A stretch of DNA of 64,000 nucleotides from DASSSY01 sp035708205 (lineage in GTDB: Bacteria > Bacteroidota > Bacteroidia > Chitinophagales > Chitinophagaceae). Of this stretch, positions 45,028 through 54,318 are shown one piece after another. Within the stretch, counting starts at the first letter, position 1; each line of letters opens with the position of its first letter. The DNA lies in NCBI GenBank assembly GCA_035708205.1, contig DASSSY010000007.1:1-64000 (forward strand). The letters run 5' to 3'. The position numbers and the translations under genes were made by a program. The notes below the pieces were generated by a model. It made no database searches. It worked only from the letters and a program-made list of their open reading frames with translations, and had not been told where the DNA came from.

Positions 45028-45971
45028 TTGGTTAGCTATAATGAAAGAAACCAAACTGCCCGAAAAAAAGAGCCTTTGCGGATTATGGCGTTCCGGTATA
45101 TTTATGAAAGTCTTACGACCTACGCCTACCTGCAACTAAAAGCATATTTTCCGCCGGAGGCAATCAGGATAAAAGAAATCGACTTTTGGCCCGAAGGCAA
45201 CTATGCAGAGCAGTTGATGCTGCTCTTAAAGACAGCTATTTCAGGATCAGACATGCTACGCTTGAAGATGACGTGTGGCAATGGAAGCGACTGCATGAGC
45301 TGGCTACCCGGTCAGGACTGGTATACCGTAAGCACAAGCGGGATTTTGGTGTAACAGACACAGAACTCCACCGGCTGTTCTCCCTGTCTGTAAACAGGAT
45401 CCGATCGCTTTTGTTGCGCTACGAAGTAGCTATCAAGATAAAGGGTGAAAAAACGATTGATGAGATCCGTATTCACATACCCGGGCTGATAACCGCTTTG
45501 AAAAAGGAACTGCTTACCGATTTTGGCGATCGGTATTATAAATCGGAATACCAGCCACTGATCACCTATCTGTATGATCGATACTTGCCTGACGAAAAAG
45601 CACTGATTATACAAAAACAGCAATCCCGTTTCTTGCAGCAGCTGGCAATACAACCGGGAGATATACTGGAACTCAAAGACGGACGTATGGTATGTACCGA
45701 TACAGTTGAAATGAGCGCCCGGCAACAGGTGCTTGTTACTTACTTCGTACTTAAAAACAACCTGCAGATGGGTCAACGGTCTCGTACGGTAGGCATCAAT
45801 GATATTGCTTATGTGCTCAAGAAAAAGGAATATCAGCATTATGCAGATCAGGTAGTTCGCCGGCACCTGTCGCTTCTGAAAAAGTGGATGCGACAACGAA
45901 AAATGGCAATCGGTACCGTTGTTTTTGAGCCAGACTTGAGCAAATTAACCGATACGGAAAATGTAGAATAG
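45028..45971 (+). pseudogene. Frameshifted gene of unknown family
   Basis: Two overlapping frames carry protein-like sequence. The first (from 45028) reads RYIYESLTTYAYLQLKAYFP and then IKEIDFWPEGNYAE. Coding then continues in another frame near 45205-45225 with AVDAALKDSYFRIRHATLED and runs to 45971. A one-base loss near 45210 would restore one protein of ~300 residues with helical, basic character. The family is not recognised. It lies at the right edge of the accessory region. Confidence 0.5.
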
Positions 45972-46199
45972 CGGGAATGACTTTACATGTAAATTGGCCA
46001 GACTGGAAATTGCAATCTGACTATTATTTTCAGCTAAGGCCCAGAACTATAGTCCCTCTCTTGCTTTGTTGCTGTATATCCGGTCAAAGTTTGCGCCATT
46101 CTGCGACCTCATACTGCTCAAAAAAAGCCGCTTCACTATTACTCAACTGATGACCGTTTATTTTATCCGTATTCCAGCTATCCATCTTTTAACCATAAA
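45972..46199. other. Intergenic interval with one possible short minus-strand frame
   Basis: No clear gene is seen. On the minus strand, 46084-46185 encodes 33 residues beginning MDSWNTDKINGHQ and rich in Glu/Ala, divergent from the Rrf2 gene. It is too short to judge and may be the end piece of a lost gene. Confidence 0.3.
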
Positions 46200-46227
46200 A
46201 AATAAAAGACAAAAAGGTCTTTTATTT
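46200..46227. promoter_or_regulatory. Inverted-repeat operator upstream of the Rrf2 regulator
   Basis: The perfect palindrome AAATAAAAGAC-N6-GTCTTTTATTT overlaps the -33 region of the next promoter. A second half-site, AGGTCTT, lies at 46235-46241. Rrf2 regulators bind such dyads in their own promoters, so autoregulation is likely. Confidence 0.6.
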
Positions 46228-46240
46228 AAAAAATAGGTCT

Positions 46241-46248
46241 TAATTTTG
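46241..46248 (+). promoter_or_regulatory. -7 element TAATTTTG for the Rrf2-cbb3 operon
   Basis: A perfect TAnnTTTG element 17 nt before the Rrf2 ATG, downstream of the inverted repeat at 46200-46227. Confidence 0.55.
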
Positions 46249-46265
46249 CAGGCAAAGACAAGCCT

Positions 46266-46730
46266 ATGTTTTCAAAGACCTGTGAATACGCTATCAGAGC
46301 CATTATTTTTATTGCCCAAACGGCCGTTAACGGCAAAAAGGTAAGTATTAAAGCCATTGCGAAAGGCATTGGCTCACCGGAACATTTTATTGCCAAAATC
46401 CTTCAGGAATTAGGCAAAAAAGGTTTGCTGCAATCGGCCAAAGGTCCGCACGGCGGCTTTTACATTGACGAAGAGACTTTCAGTAAATCCATTGGGGACG
46501 TGGTCATGGCCATTGACGGCGACAAGCTCTTTGTGGACTGCGCACTGGGCTTAAGCTTTTGCTCGGAAGCCAACCCTTGCCCGATGCACCACCGCTATGT
46601 CAGCATCAAAAAAGACATCACCCAAATGCTGCACCAAACCAAACTTCTTGAATTCAAAAACAACCCGGATGCCGGCAGGCTGTCCAATATCCTAAACACA
46701 CCCAATAACCTTTGTAAAGCTAAAATCTGA
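46266..46730 (+). CDS. Rrf2-family transcriptional regulator
   Basis: The 154-aa protein has the Rrf2 winged-helix (CEYAIRAIIFIAQ, SPEHFIAKILQELGKKGLL, GPHGGFYI) and three cysteines in the C-terminal loop (VDCALGLSFCSEANPCPMHH), the arrangement that binds an iron-sulfur cluster in NsrR and IscR. It probably senses NO, oxygen or iron-sulfur status and controls the cbb3 operon, which starts 4 nt downstream. A dyad operator lies in front of it. Confidence 0.92.
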   Translation: MFSKTCEYAIRAIIFIAQTAVNGKKVSIKAIAKGIGSPEHFIAKILQELGKKGLLQSAKGPHGGFYIDEETFSKSIGDVVMAIDGDKLFVDCALGLSFCSEANPCPMHHRYVSIKKDITQMLHQTKLLEFKNNPDAGRLSNILNTPNNLCKAKI

Positions 46731-46734
46731 CTTT

Positions 46735-48879
46735 ATGAAACCTGCAAAACCCCTCATCACAACATTACTTTCCCTCGGGCTGCTTGGCGGCAGCCAAATG
46801 CTTTATGCCGACGAGGGCGCCATTCACTCGGCGGCACCGCAGCAACCCGGCATGGGCATCCTGCTCATCATGATCATCCTGGCCGTGGCCCTGCTCGCTA
46901 TGGCCGTTTTCCTCAAATTCGAGACCGATGAGATCAAAACCGCAGTGGATGAAGGCTTTGAAGAAGTTGTGCAAAAGAAAAAAGCGGCCAACCATTTCCG
47001 CTCATTTAACACGGAGCAAATTCAAAAAATAAAAACCTATTTATCCAAAACAAAAGGTATTAAATTTTTAGGAAGCCTGCTGTTTGCCTTGCTGCTATTG
47101 GGCAGTCAGCAGACATTTGCCCAGTTTTCGGCCTCCGGCCCGGAAGCGACAAGAGGCGGTATTTTTGAAGAAGGTGGTGTTATCATCGTTATTATCCTCA
47201 TCCTGATCCCGGTGCTGACGGGTTTGTTCATCATGATCATGAAGATCGCGAAAGTATATCGCAATGTACGCAACAAAGCCAACCTGAAAGAAGCTGAAAA
47301 TCTGGCGGCATATATCAAAAGCCTGCCGGATGATGAGATTTCCGACAAACTGATTCAACGTCAAAAACAATTAGACTATAAATTAAAGAACAACGAGCTT
47401 TCAGGCAATCAAAAACCGGAAGACGACAAGGGCATTATTTCTTACAGCTTTGAAGAAAAAGGTCCGGCGGTGGTCGCCGCCAAAAAGCATGCCGTGCCCC
47501 GCCCCAACATCGACCCGGAACTGTCCAAATTGGTGCTGTGGTACATTGTTACGGCCACCATTTGGTTGGTCTTCGGTACTTCTATCGGGGAATATGTCGG
47601 CATTAAGTTCGTCAGTCCCGATGCGGACCATCTGAGTTGGCTGAGCTTCGGACGTCTTCGTCCGGTACATACCAACAGCGTGTTCTGGGGCTGGGCCTCC
47701 CTTGGAATGCTGGCCCTGGGCTATTACACCATTCCCCGCGTGGGCAACAACAAACTGTACAGCTATAAATTAGGCTGGATCAGCCTTATCCTCATCAACC
47801 TGACCGTAGTGCTGGGCAGTATTTCGCTGATGGCCGGCATCAATAACGGCGGTGGCGAATTCAGGGAATATATATGGCCGGTCATGGCGCCCTTTATTAT
47901 TGCGGCCCTGCTGACGTTGTACAACTTTATGAAAACGGTGGCCCGGCGGAAAACAAGAGAAATTTACATCTCTAACTGGTACATTATTTCCGCCCTGATA
48001 TTCGGTGCGGTGATCATGCTGACCGCCTATTTGCCTTTCTGGCAAAACGGAATGGGCGAAACCATTGTCCAGGGCTATTATATGCACCAGGGCGTCGGCA
48101 TGTGGTTCATGATGTTTACGCTTGGCCTGATCTATTATTACCTGCCGCAACAACTCAACCGGCCTATTTATTCCTACAGCTTAGGGATCCTGGCGTTCTG
48201 GACGCAGATCCTGTTTTACACCCTGATCGGTTCCCATCACTTCGTGTTCAGCCCCATTCCCTGGTGGTTGCAAACCGTAGCCATTGTGGGCAGTGTGGGT
48301 ATGATCATTCCCGTAGCGGCCGGGACGACCAACTTCCTGATGACCTTCAAAGGCGGCTGGTACAAATTAGGCAGCAGCTATACCCTGCCCTTTTTCTTAG
48401 TGGGCATCATCTTTTACTTTACCGGTTCTTTGCAGGGAACGGCCGAAGCATTCCGCTCCACCAACCTTGTCTGGCACTTTACCGACTTTACCGTAGCCCA
48501 CTCCCATCTGACGATGTACGGCATTATCACTTTCATCATCTGGGCGGGCGTTTATGCCGTCGTGCCCCGACTGACGGGTAAGGAACCACCGCAAATCACC
48601 GTAGGCGCGCATTTCTGGCTGGCATTAATTGGTTTGATGTTCTACTCCGTTCCGCTGATGATTGGCGGTACGCTGAAAGGATTGATGTGGATGGAAGGCA
48701 AACCATTTATGGACAGCGTCCTGATGATGGCGCCTTACTGGTTGTGGCGGGCTATCGGCGGCAGCTTAATGTGGCTGTCCCATTTAGTGTTTGCGTACAA
48801 CCTGTATAAAATGTATGCCAGCCCGAAGATTGTCGATGTCAAAGAAGCGGCCATCGAAAAGCTTGCCGCCAATGCCTAA
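46735..48879 (+). CDS. ccoN: cbb3-type cytochrome c oxidase catalytic subunit with long N-terminal extension
   Basis: This 714-aa protein has the CcoN core from about residue 260. The low-spin haem/CuB histidines are seen in GRLRPVHTNSVFWGW, GYYMHQGVGMWF, GSHHFVFSPIPWW and TVAHSHLTMYG, with the Tyr-rich LIYYYLP. The first ~250 residues are an extension holding two similar modules, each a signal-like hydrophobic stretch followed by a membrane segment (ending FETDEIKTAV and MKIAKVYRNV). It reduces oxygen at the membrane with high affinity. Confidence 0.9.
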   Translation: MKPAKPLITTLLSLGLLGGSQMLYADEGAIHSAAPQQPGMGILLIMIILAVALLAMAVFLKFETDEIKTAVDEGFEEVVQKKKAANHFRSFNTEQIQKIKTYLSKTKGIKFLGSLLFALLLLGSQQTFAQFSASGPEATRGGIFEEGGVIIVIILILIPVLTGLFIMIMKIAKVYRNVRNKANLKEAENLAAYIKSLPDDEISDKLIQRQKQLDYKLKNNELSGNQKPEDDKGIISYSFEEKGPAVVAAKKHAVPRPNIDPELSKLVLWYIVTATIWLVFGTSIGEYVGIKFVSPDADHLSWLSFGRLRPVHTNSVFWGWASLGMLALGYYTIPRVGNNKLYSYKLGWISLILINLTVVLGSISLMAGINNGGGEFREYIWPVMAPFIIAALLTLYNFMKTVARRKTREIYISNWYIISALIFGAVIMLTAYLPFWQNGMGETIVQGYYMHQGVGMWFMMFTLGLIYYYLPQQLNRPIYSYSLGILAFWTQILFYTLIGSHHFVFSPIPWWLQTVAIVGSVGMIIPVAAGTTNFLMTFKGGWYKLGSSYTLPFFLVGIIFYFTGSLQGTAEAFRSTNLVWHFTDFTVAHSHLTMYGIITFIIWAGVYAVVPRLTGKEPPQITVGAHFWLALIGLMFYSVPLMIGGTLKGLMWMEGKPFMDSVLMMAPYWLWRAIGGSLMWLSHLVFAYNLYKMYASPKIVDVKEAAIEKLAANA

Positions 48880-48930
48880 CCGTCAAAACCTGATTACAAT
48901 ACTCAATTAAACCCCAAAACCTAATTCGAA

Positions 48931-49959
48931 ATGAAATTCTTTGATGACCATAAAAAGCTCTTCGGCGCGGCAGGCGGTATGTTTATCGCTTTGACCATTC
49001 TGGTCTGTATCATGCCGGCATTGACTAATGATAAAACTTTTAAACCGCTACCCGGAGAGAAGCCGCTGAGCCCGCTGGAGCAACGCGGAAAAGAATTGTA
49101 TATCGCCAATGGCTGCGTGGGCTGCCATAGCCAGCAGGTACGCGACGTATATATGGATAAAATGTGGGGCAGCCGCCCGAGCATCGCCGCCGATTACGCC
49201 CTGATCCACCGGACGGATTTCTGGCGCAACACGGCCACCCTGATGGGGACGGAAAGAACCGGTCCCGACCTGACCGATATCGGCAACCGTAATGGCAGCG
49301 AAGCCTGGAACCTTGTGCATTTGTTCAATCCCAGGGCGGTGGTCAAAGGCTCCGTGATGCCGGCATTTCCCTGGCTGTTTGAGATGAAAGAAAATCCCGG
49401 TGCGAAAGACGTGGTGGTCAATGTGCCTGCTGAATTTTTAAACGGACAACCGGGCAAAGTGGTGGCCACACCGGACGCTCTGGCTTTAGTGGCTTACCTG
49501 CAATCTTTGAAACAGGTGAAGCTACCGGATGGCTCTGAACCGGCATTCTTATACCAGCCTAAAACAGCAGCTGATGCGGCGACCGCAACAACCGGCGGAG
49601 CGAAAGCCGGTACCCCTGCGCTGGACGGCAAAGCCTTATACGCTACCCATTGCCAGACCTGCCACCAGGAAAACGGCGAAGGTCTGCCAGGCGCGTTCCC
49701 GCCTTTAAAAGGCAGCGCCGTTGTTTTGAATGATGATCCAACCCTTATGGTCGATATCATCATGAACGGCTATACCGGCCTGGAATCAAAAGGCTACGGC
49801 CCCATGCCGAACATCGGCACCATCCAGAACCTGACGGCCGATGAAATCGCGGCCATTATGAACCATGAAAAAACCTCCTGGGGCAATAAGGCGAAGACCG
49901 TCACGCCGGAAGAAGTGAAAAAACTGATGGAAGCCGCCAAAGCCAACGCCACCCAATAA
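48931..49959 (+). CDS. ccoO: CcoO-type cytochrome c subunit fused to a second cytochrome c domain
   Basis: This 342-aa protein has an N-terminal membrane anchor and the CcoO signature (YIANGCVGCHSQQVRD, WGSRPS, GTERTGPDLTDIGNR, MPAFPWL). After ~205 residues an Ala/Thr-rich linker leads to a second mono-haem domain (CQTCHQENGEGLPG, with a Met ligand in YGPMPNIG). The second domain could do the job of CcoP, which is not seen as a separate gene here. It sits 51 nt after ccoN. Confidence 0.9.
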   Translation: MKFFDDHKKLFGAAGGMFIALTILVCIMPALTNDKTFKPLPGEKPLSPLEQRGKELYIANGCVGCHSQQVRDVYMDKMWGSRPSIAADYALIHRTDFWRNTATLMGTERTGPDLTDIGNRNGSEAWNLVHLFNPRAVVKGSVMPAFPWLFEMKENPGAKDVVVNVPAEFLNGQPGKVVATPDALALVAYLQSLKQVKLPDGSEPAFLYQPKTAADAATATTGGAKAGTPALDGKALYATHCQTCHQENGEGLPGAFPPLKGSAVVLNDDPTLMVDIIMNGYTGLESKGYGPMPNIGTIQNLTADEIAAIMNHEKTSWGNKAKTVTPEEVKKLMEAAKANATQ

Positions 49960-49995
49960 TTAATCCCCAATTTCTAATCCCCAATCCCTAAAAAT

Positions 49996-50256
49996 ATGAA
50001 AAAGCTCATTTTGTTCCTGCTCGCCATGATGCCCGCATTAGCCGCAATGGCTTGCCCGGCCTGCGAAAAACAACAACCCAAATTATTAAAAGGCATCACC
50101 CACGGTGCCGGTCCTTCGGGCCCGATGGATATGGTCCTGGTCTGGCTGATGGTGGCCGTGGTAGCCATCACACTTTACTTATCCGTCAAATGGTTGATTA
50201 AGCCGGGCGAAAAAGCGCCGGACCACATTAAACGATTCATCTTAAACAACGAATAA
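49996..50256 (+). CDS. Small exported membrane protein with CPAC motif in the cbb3 operon
   Basis: This 86-aa protein has a signal peptide (LFLLAMMPALAAMA) followed directly by CPACEKQQP, a central membrane segment (residues ~38-58) and a basic tail. The CxxC just after cleavage faces the periplasm and could bind copper or haem, or be lipid-modified. It lies 36 nt after ccoO and 2 nt before the next gene, so it is likely an accessory or assembly factor of the oxidase. Confidence 0.65.
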   Translation: MKKLILFLLAMMPALAAMACPACEKQQPKLLKGITHGAGPSGPMDMVLVWLMVAVVAITLYLSVKWLIKPGEKAPDHIKRFILNNE

Positions 50257-50258
50257 TT

Positions 50259-50672
50259 ATGCAGGACAAAAGCAAAGTAATCTTATTTATAGATGAAGAC
50301 ACCGTGCCGGTAGCCGAATTTATGGCGCCCGCTAATTTTGAGTTGGACACCCGGAAAATTACCGATGGCCGGCACACGCTGAAAATTGTCAGCAAGGGCC
50401 CGGACGGCAAGGAAGGCATTCGTATTGTACCGTTTGAGGTCCGCAACGGCCCGCATATCGACATTGAAGGCATTAAGGAAGAGGCCGTGGTGGATGGTGT
50501 GATCCCCCTGATGATCAATGCCTACAGCAAAGGCAATGCCAATAAGTTCTATATTGAAGGCAGCGAAACGCCCAAAAGCATTCCCGCATGGGTTTGGATC
50601 CTGCTGATCACGATTGCGGCATGGTCTTTGTTTTATTTATTTACTTACATTAAAATGCCCGCCGTATCATGA
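50259..50672 (+). CDS. Tail-anchored protein of the cbb3 operon, function unknown
   Basis: The 137-aa protein has a soluble N-terminal beta-rich domain (VILFIDEDTVPVAEF, TRKITDGRHTLKIVSKGPDG) and one C-terminal membrane segment (WVWILLITIAAWSLFYLF). It lacks haem motifs. Position between the CPAC protein and the truncated haemoglobin, with a 4-nt overlap to the latter, implies a link to oxidase function or assembly. The family name is not recognised. Confidence 0.6.
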   Translation: MQDKSKVILFIDEDTVPVAEFMAPANFELDTRKITDGRHTLKIVSKGPDGKEGIRIVPFEVRNGPHIDIEGIKEEAVVDGVIPLMINAYSKGNANKFYIEGSETPKSIPAWVWILLITIAAWSLFYLFTYIKMPAVS

Positions 50673-51073
50673 CCAATGAGCAAGCAAAAGAAATATTAAC
50701 CTTAGAGGACATCAAAATATTAGTCGATACATTTTACGGAAAGATCCGGGAAGATGCGTTGCTGGCCGATATTTTCAATGAGAGAATTCAAGACCGCTGG
50801 CCGCAGCACTTAGAAAAGATGTACACTTTCTGGCAAACGGTTTTATTGGGCGAACATACGTATTACGGTTCCCCCTTCATGCCCCATGCCTCGTTAGACG
50901 TTTATCATCAGCATTTTGAGCGTTGGCTGTCCTTGTGGTATGCCACTTTGGATGAGCTGTTTACCGGTGAGAAGGTCAATGAAGCCAAGTGGCGTTCTGC
51001 CAGAATGGCCGAGATGTTTGAATACAAGATCAACTACCAGCGCCAGAATGAACATTTTTCTCCATTGATGTAA
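50669..51073 (+). CDS. Group III truncated haemoglobin
   Basis: This 134-aa protein has the length and residues of group III truncated globins: LVDTFYGKIREDALL, the WPQHLEKMYTFWQTVL helix E/F region, GSPFMPHASLDVYHQHFERW with the proximal His, and the C-terminal helix. It would bind O2 or NO in the cytoplasm. Its translational coupling to the cbb3 operon suggests NO detoxification or oxygen handling for the oxidase, fitting the Rrf2 control. Confidence 0.88.
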   Translation: MTNEQAKEILTLEDIKILVDTFYGKIREDALLADIFNERIQDRWPQHLEKMYTFWQTVLLGEHTYYGSPFMPHASLDVYHQHFERWLSLWYATLDELFTGEKVNEAKWRSARMAEMFEYKINYQRQNEHFSPLM

Positions 51074-51094
51074 AGCAGCCATTTTTGGAAAAGC

Positions 51095-51130
51095 AAACCG
51101 CTCCGCAGCCAATGGTTGCGGGCGGTTTTT
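51095..51130 (+). terminator. Intrinsic terminator of the cbb3 operon
   Basis: AAACCGCTCCGCA pairs with TGCGGGCGGTTT with one bulged T, a 9-nt loop and a short T-run, 22 nt after the truncated haemoglobin stop. Confidence 0.8.
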
Positions 51131-51355
51131 ATTATGGCTTCAACCTGCTGGAAGAATTTGTCCCTTAATTTTGAATAATACCATTTGGCATCGTTAGCAT
51201 TTACCTCTTTCCTGTGGCTGCGTGTCCTCAATCACCAAACCACGTCAGTTATAAGTCTAAATGGTATAAAGGATTAAAACGGAGCTTTGCATTTGGAATT
51301 GTTCAACCCGATCTTTTGTCAAAAAAATATGGCGATCGTCTTCCAAGCGACTTCC

Positions 51356-53290
51356 TTAACCGCTCGAACCATCTTTTATCTTCCCCACAATTTCTGGGTT
51401 CAGAAGCGTGGAAACATCACCTAAATCTTTGTTTTCGCCTTCGGCAATTTTCCGGAGAATACGGCGCATGATTTTGCCGGAACGGGTTTTAGGCAGCTCT
51501 TTTACGAATTGGATTTTATCGGGTTTGGCAATAGACCCGATAGCCCGGCTTACGGTTTCCAGGATATCTTTCCGGACCAGCTCTTCGCCCGTTTGCGCAC
51601 CGGCTTCAAGGATCACAAAGGCGAAGATACCCTGGCCTTTAATCTCATGCGGAAAGCCGACCACCGCGCTTTCCACCACATCCGAATGCATATTGATGGC
51701 ATTCTCCACTTCTGCCGTACCGATCCGGTGACCGCTGACATTCAGCACATCGTCCACCCGGCCGGTGATGCGGTATTTGCCGTCGGCGTCTCTTAAGCAG
51801 CCGTCGCCGGTAAAATAATAGCCGGGATAAGCGGAAAAATAGGTTTTGTAGCAGCGTTCGTGATCGCCCCAGGTAGTGCGTAACATGCCCGGCCAGGGAA
51901 ATTTGATACACAGATTGCCTTGGGCTTCCGGCATGGCCATTTCATTGCCTTTTTCATCCATAACGGCCGGCTGCACGCCCGGCAAGGGATAAGTGGCATA
52001 AGAAGGCTTCATGTCGGTAACGGTGGCAATGGTAGAGATCATAATGCCGCCGTTCTCCGTTTGCCACCAGGTGTCCACTATGGGACAACGGCTTTTGCCG
52101 ATGTTCTCATAAAACCATTTCCAGGCTTCCTCATTGATGGGCTCGCCTACGCTGCCCAACACCCTAAGGCTTCTCAGGTCTTTATCCTTTACATAGTCCA
52201 AACCATGGGCCATAAGCGAACGGATGACCGTGGGCGCGGTGTACAGGGTATTGACCTTATGCTTATCCACAATATCCCAAAGCCTGCCGGCATCAGGAAA
52301 AGTAGGGATCCCCTCAAACATAAGCGTGGTGGCACCGGCCGCTAACGGCCCGTAAACAATATAGCTGTGACCGGTCACCCAACCGATATCCGCCGTGCAG
52401 AAATAGACCTCTCCCGGCCGGTAATTGAACACATTGACAAAAGTATAAGTACTGTAAATCATATAGCCGGCCGTAGTATGCACGACCCCTTTAGGCTTGC
52501 CGGTGCTGCCGCTGGTGTAGAGAATATACAAGGTATCTTCCGCGTCCATTTCCTCCGCGGGGCAGGGTGGATTGCCCTGAGCCTCTACTTTTTTGATTTC
52601 CTCGTCCCACCAGGCGTCGCGACCTTTTATCATAGACACCGGCGTATGCGTCCGCGTGAGCACAAGAACCTTTTTTACACCGGGACATTGTACCAAAGCA
52701 TCATCCACCACGCTTTTCAGAGGAATGACCTTATTGCCGCGGTAAGAACCGTCACAGGTGATCACAAATGCGGCATCGGCATCATTTACCCGGTCTGCGA
52801 TGGACCGGGCGGAAAAGCCACCGAAAATAACGGAATGTATGGCGCCGATTCTCGCGCAGGCCAGGAGGGCAATTGCCAGCTCCGGCACCATACCCATGTA
52901 AATGCAGACCCGGTCACCCTTCCGGACGTCATTATTTTTCAGAACATGGGCAAAGGTACAGACCTTTCGATGCAGTTGTTTATAGGTCAGCATGCGGCAA
53001 TCCTCTCCCGGATCATTTGGTTCCCAGATAATGGCCGGCTGATCGGCTTTATCTTCCAAATGCCTGTCTAAACAGTTTTCAGTAATGTTCAGCTTGCCGC
53101 CGGGAAACCACTTGACGACCGGTGCGCCTTCGCCTTTAAAACGCCATTCCAGCACTTTGTCCCATTTCTTTTTCCATTGAAAATTTTCCGCGATATCCGC
53201 CCAAAAAGCGTCGGGATCTTCAATGCTTTTTTGATACGTCGATCGATATTCTTCCGGCGTATTGATTTTATAAGGATAATTCATTGTCAT
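51356..53290 (-). CDS. acs: Acetyl-CoA synthetase
   Basis: From the ATG at 53290 the product is 644 aa, the usual length. Adenylation motifs are TLYILYTSGSTGKPKGVVH, the TWWQTENGG acyl-binding region, YFTGDG and the C-terminal hinge GRVDDVLNVSGHRIGTAE. The acetylation-regulated Lys is in KTRSGKIMRRIL. It makes acetyl-CoA from acetate. The frame extends upstream to 53356, but those residues are not family-like. Confidence 0.95.
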   Translation of the reverse strand: MTMNYPYKINTPEEYRSTYQKSIEDPDAFWADIAENFQWKKKWDKVLEWRFKGEGAPVVKWFPGGKLNITENCLDRHLEDKADQPAIIWEPNDPGEDCRMLTYKQLHRKVCTFAHVLKNNDVRKGDRVCIYMGMVPELAIALLACARIGAIHSVIFGGFSARSIADRVNDADAAFVITCDGSYRGNKVIPLKSVVDDALVQCPGVKKVLVLTRTHTPVSMIKGRDAWWDEEIKKVEAQGNPPCPAEEMDAEDTLYILYTSGSTGKPKGVVHTTAGYMIYSTYTFVNVFNYRPGEVYFCTADIGWVTGHSYIVYGPLAAGATTLMFEGIPTFPDAGRLWDIVDKHKVNTLYTAPTVIRSLMAHGLDYVKDKDLRSLRVLGSVGEPINEEAWKWFYENIGKSRCPIVDTWWQTENGGIMISTIATVTDMKPSYATYPLPGVQPAVMDEKGNEMAMPEAQGNLCIKFPWPGMLRTTWGDHERCYKTYFSAYPGYYFTGDGCLRDADGKYRITGRVDDVLNVSGHRIGTAEVENAINMHSDVVESAVVGFPHEIKGQGIFAFVILEAGAQTGEELVRKDILETVSRAIGSIAKPDKIQFVKELPKTRSGKIMRRILRKIAEGENKDLGDVSTLLNPEIVGKIKDGSSG

Positions 53291-53480
53291 AAATTTACCA
53301 GGATTAATATGCAACCCTAAATATAAATAAGAATTTGGAGAACAGGGAGCAGGCAATGAATTTTTAACGCGGTAAAGCCGAAAACGAAAATAGTTTCACA
53401 ACCTTACGGATAGTTTTACGGCTATTCCATTGACTTTTGACCATTAGCTGTTTGCCACGGATCTTATCACCTTTATTCAC

Positions 53481-54079
53481 CTAATTGATCATACCCGCCA
53501 ACTTTTTTTCATTAAGGATCTCAATATTACCGTTCCGGATATCCAATATTTTTTCAGAACGGAAATCGCTGAGGGTGCGCATGAGCGACCCGGTCGTGGT
53601 GCCTGAAAGATTGGCTAAGTCTTCACGGGTAATACGGATCGTAAAAGGTCCTTCGGCGTTCTGCCTGAATTTATCTTTCAGCAACAGCAAAGCGTTGGCC
53701 ACCCGTTTTCGTAGTGAATTATAGGCCAATTGCACATCAGTTCCGCTTTCTTGTTGTTATTTTTAGCCAGCGTCTTATGGCTATGGACCAGATCATGAAA
53801 ATCCTTTTGGAGATCAGCGATAGGATGCATTCTCCTAAAGTCCGGGCGGTAACCCGTTAAGTCCTTTCTTCCAAAAGCGTCGTATAGCCAATAAAATCGC
53901 CGATGGTAAAGCCCCATCGTCAGCTCTTCCCCTTCATCGTTGACTTTAAATGCCTTGGACGGGATAAGGACTTCAACCCTTTTCCCGGTAAGCTCTTCCC
54001 CGGTATAGCCAAACTCCTGAAGAGAGAATTTATTGGCCAGCAGGTTAGTGTCCTCCGCGTCAGTAACCAAAATGCCCAT
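53481..54079 (-). pseudogene. Decayed PAS-Crp/Fnr regulator
   Basis: Pieces of one regulator lie in different frames. From the 5' side: a PAS domain (MGILVTDAEDT, FGYTGEELTGKRVEVLIP), then Crp sensor sequence (VNDEGEELTMGLYH). At 53860-53901 a shifted frame encodes GDFIGYTTLLEERT, the expected continuation. The C-terminal HTH is intact but again in another frame (QLAYNSLRKRVANALLLL, ITREDLANLSGTTTGSLMRTL). At least two frameshifts break it. It lies upstream of acs. Confidence 0.85.
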
Positions 54080-54318
54080 GGTGACATGGCGTCGAATTTT
54101 AAATACTCCTTTTCCTAACCGGCCTGTAAAGCGCCGTTATCTTATTAAAGTTCCGGCCATAAAACAGGGATTTTGCATATATTTGGGCGTTACATGGTGC
54201 CACATGCCCGGAACAGGCCGGAACGGCGAAGATGAAATGCGCTCCCCGTTCCTGTTCTCATTTTTGGTATTTAGCCGCCGGAAAACAGAAAACCGTCAAA
54301 GAAAATATCAATACTTCA
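54080..54318. other. Intergenic, no feature seen
   Basis: This interval between the decayed regulator and the DUF4375 remnant shows no gene, terminator or promoter that I can support. Confidence 0.4.

Noticed and set aside
51034..51231. Minus-strand 65-codon frame with basic residues that recalled a transposase start
   Set aside because: It overlaps the 3' end of the truncated haemoglobin gene and its terminator. No transposase motif, inverted-repeat pair or target duplication was found.
51178..51276. ATACCATTT ... AAATGGTAT separated inverted repeat
   Set aside because: Only 9-bp arms about 80 nt apart in AT-rich DNA; no element-like content between them.
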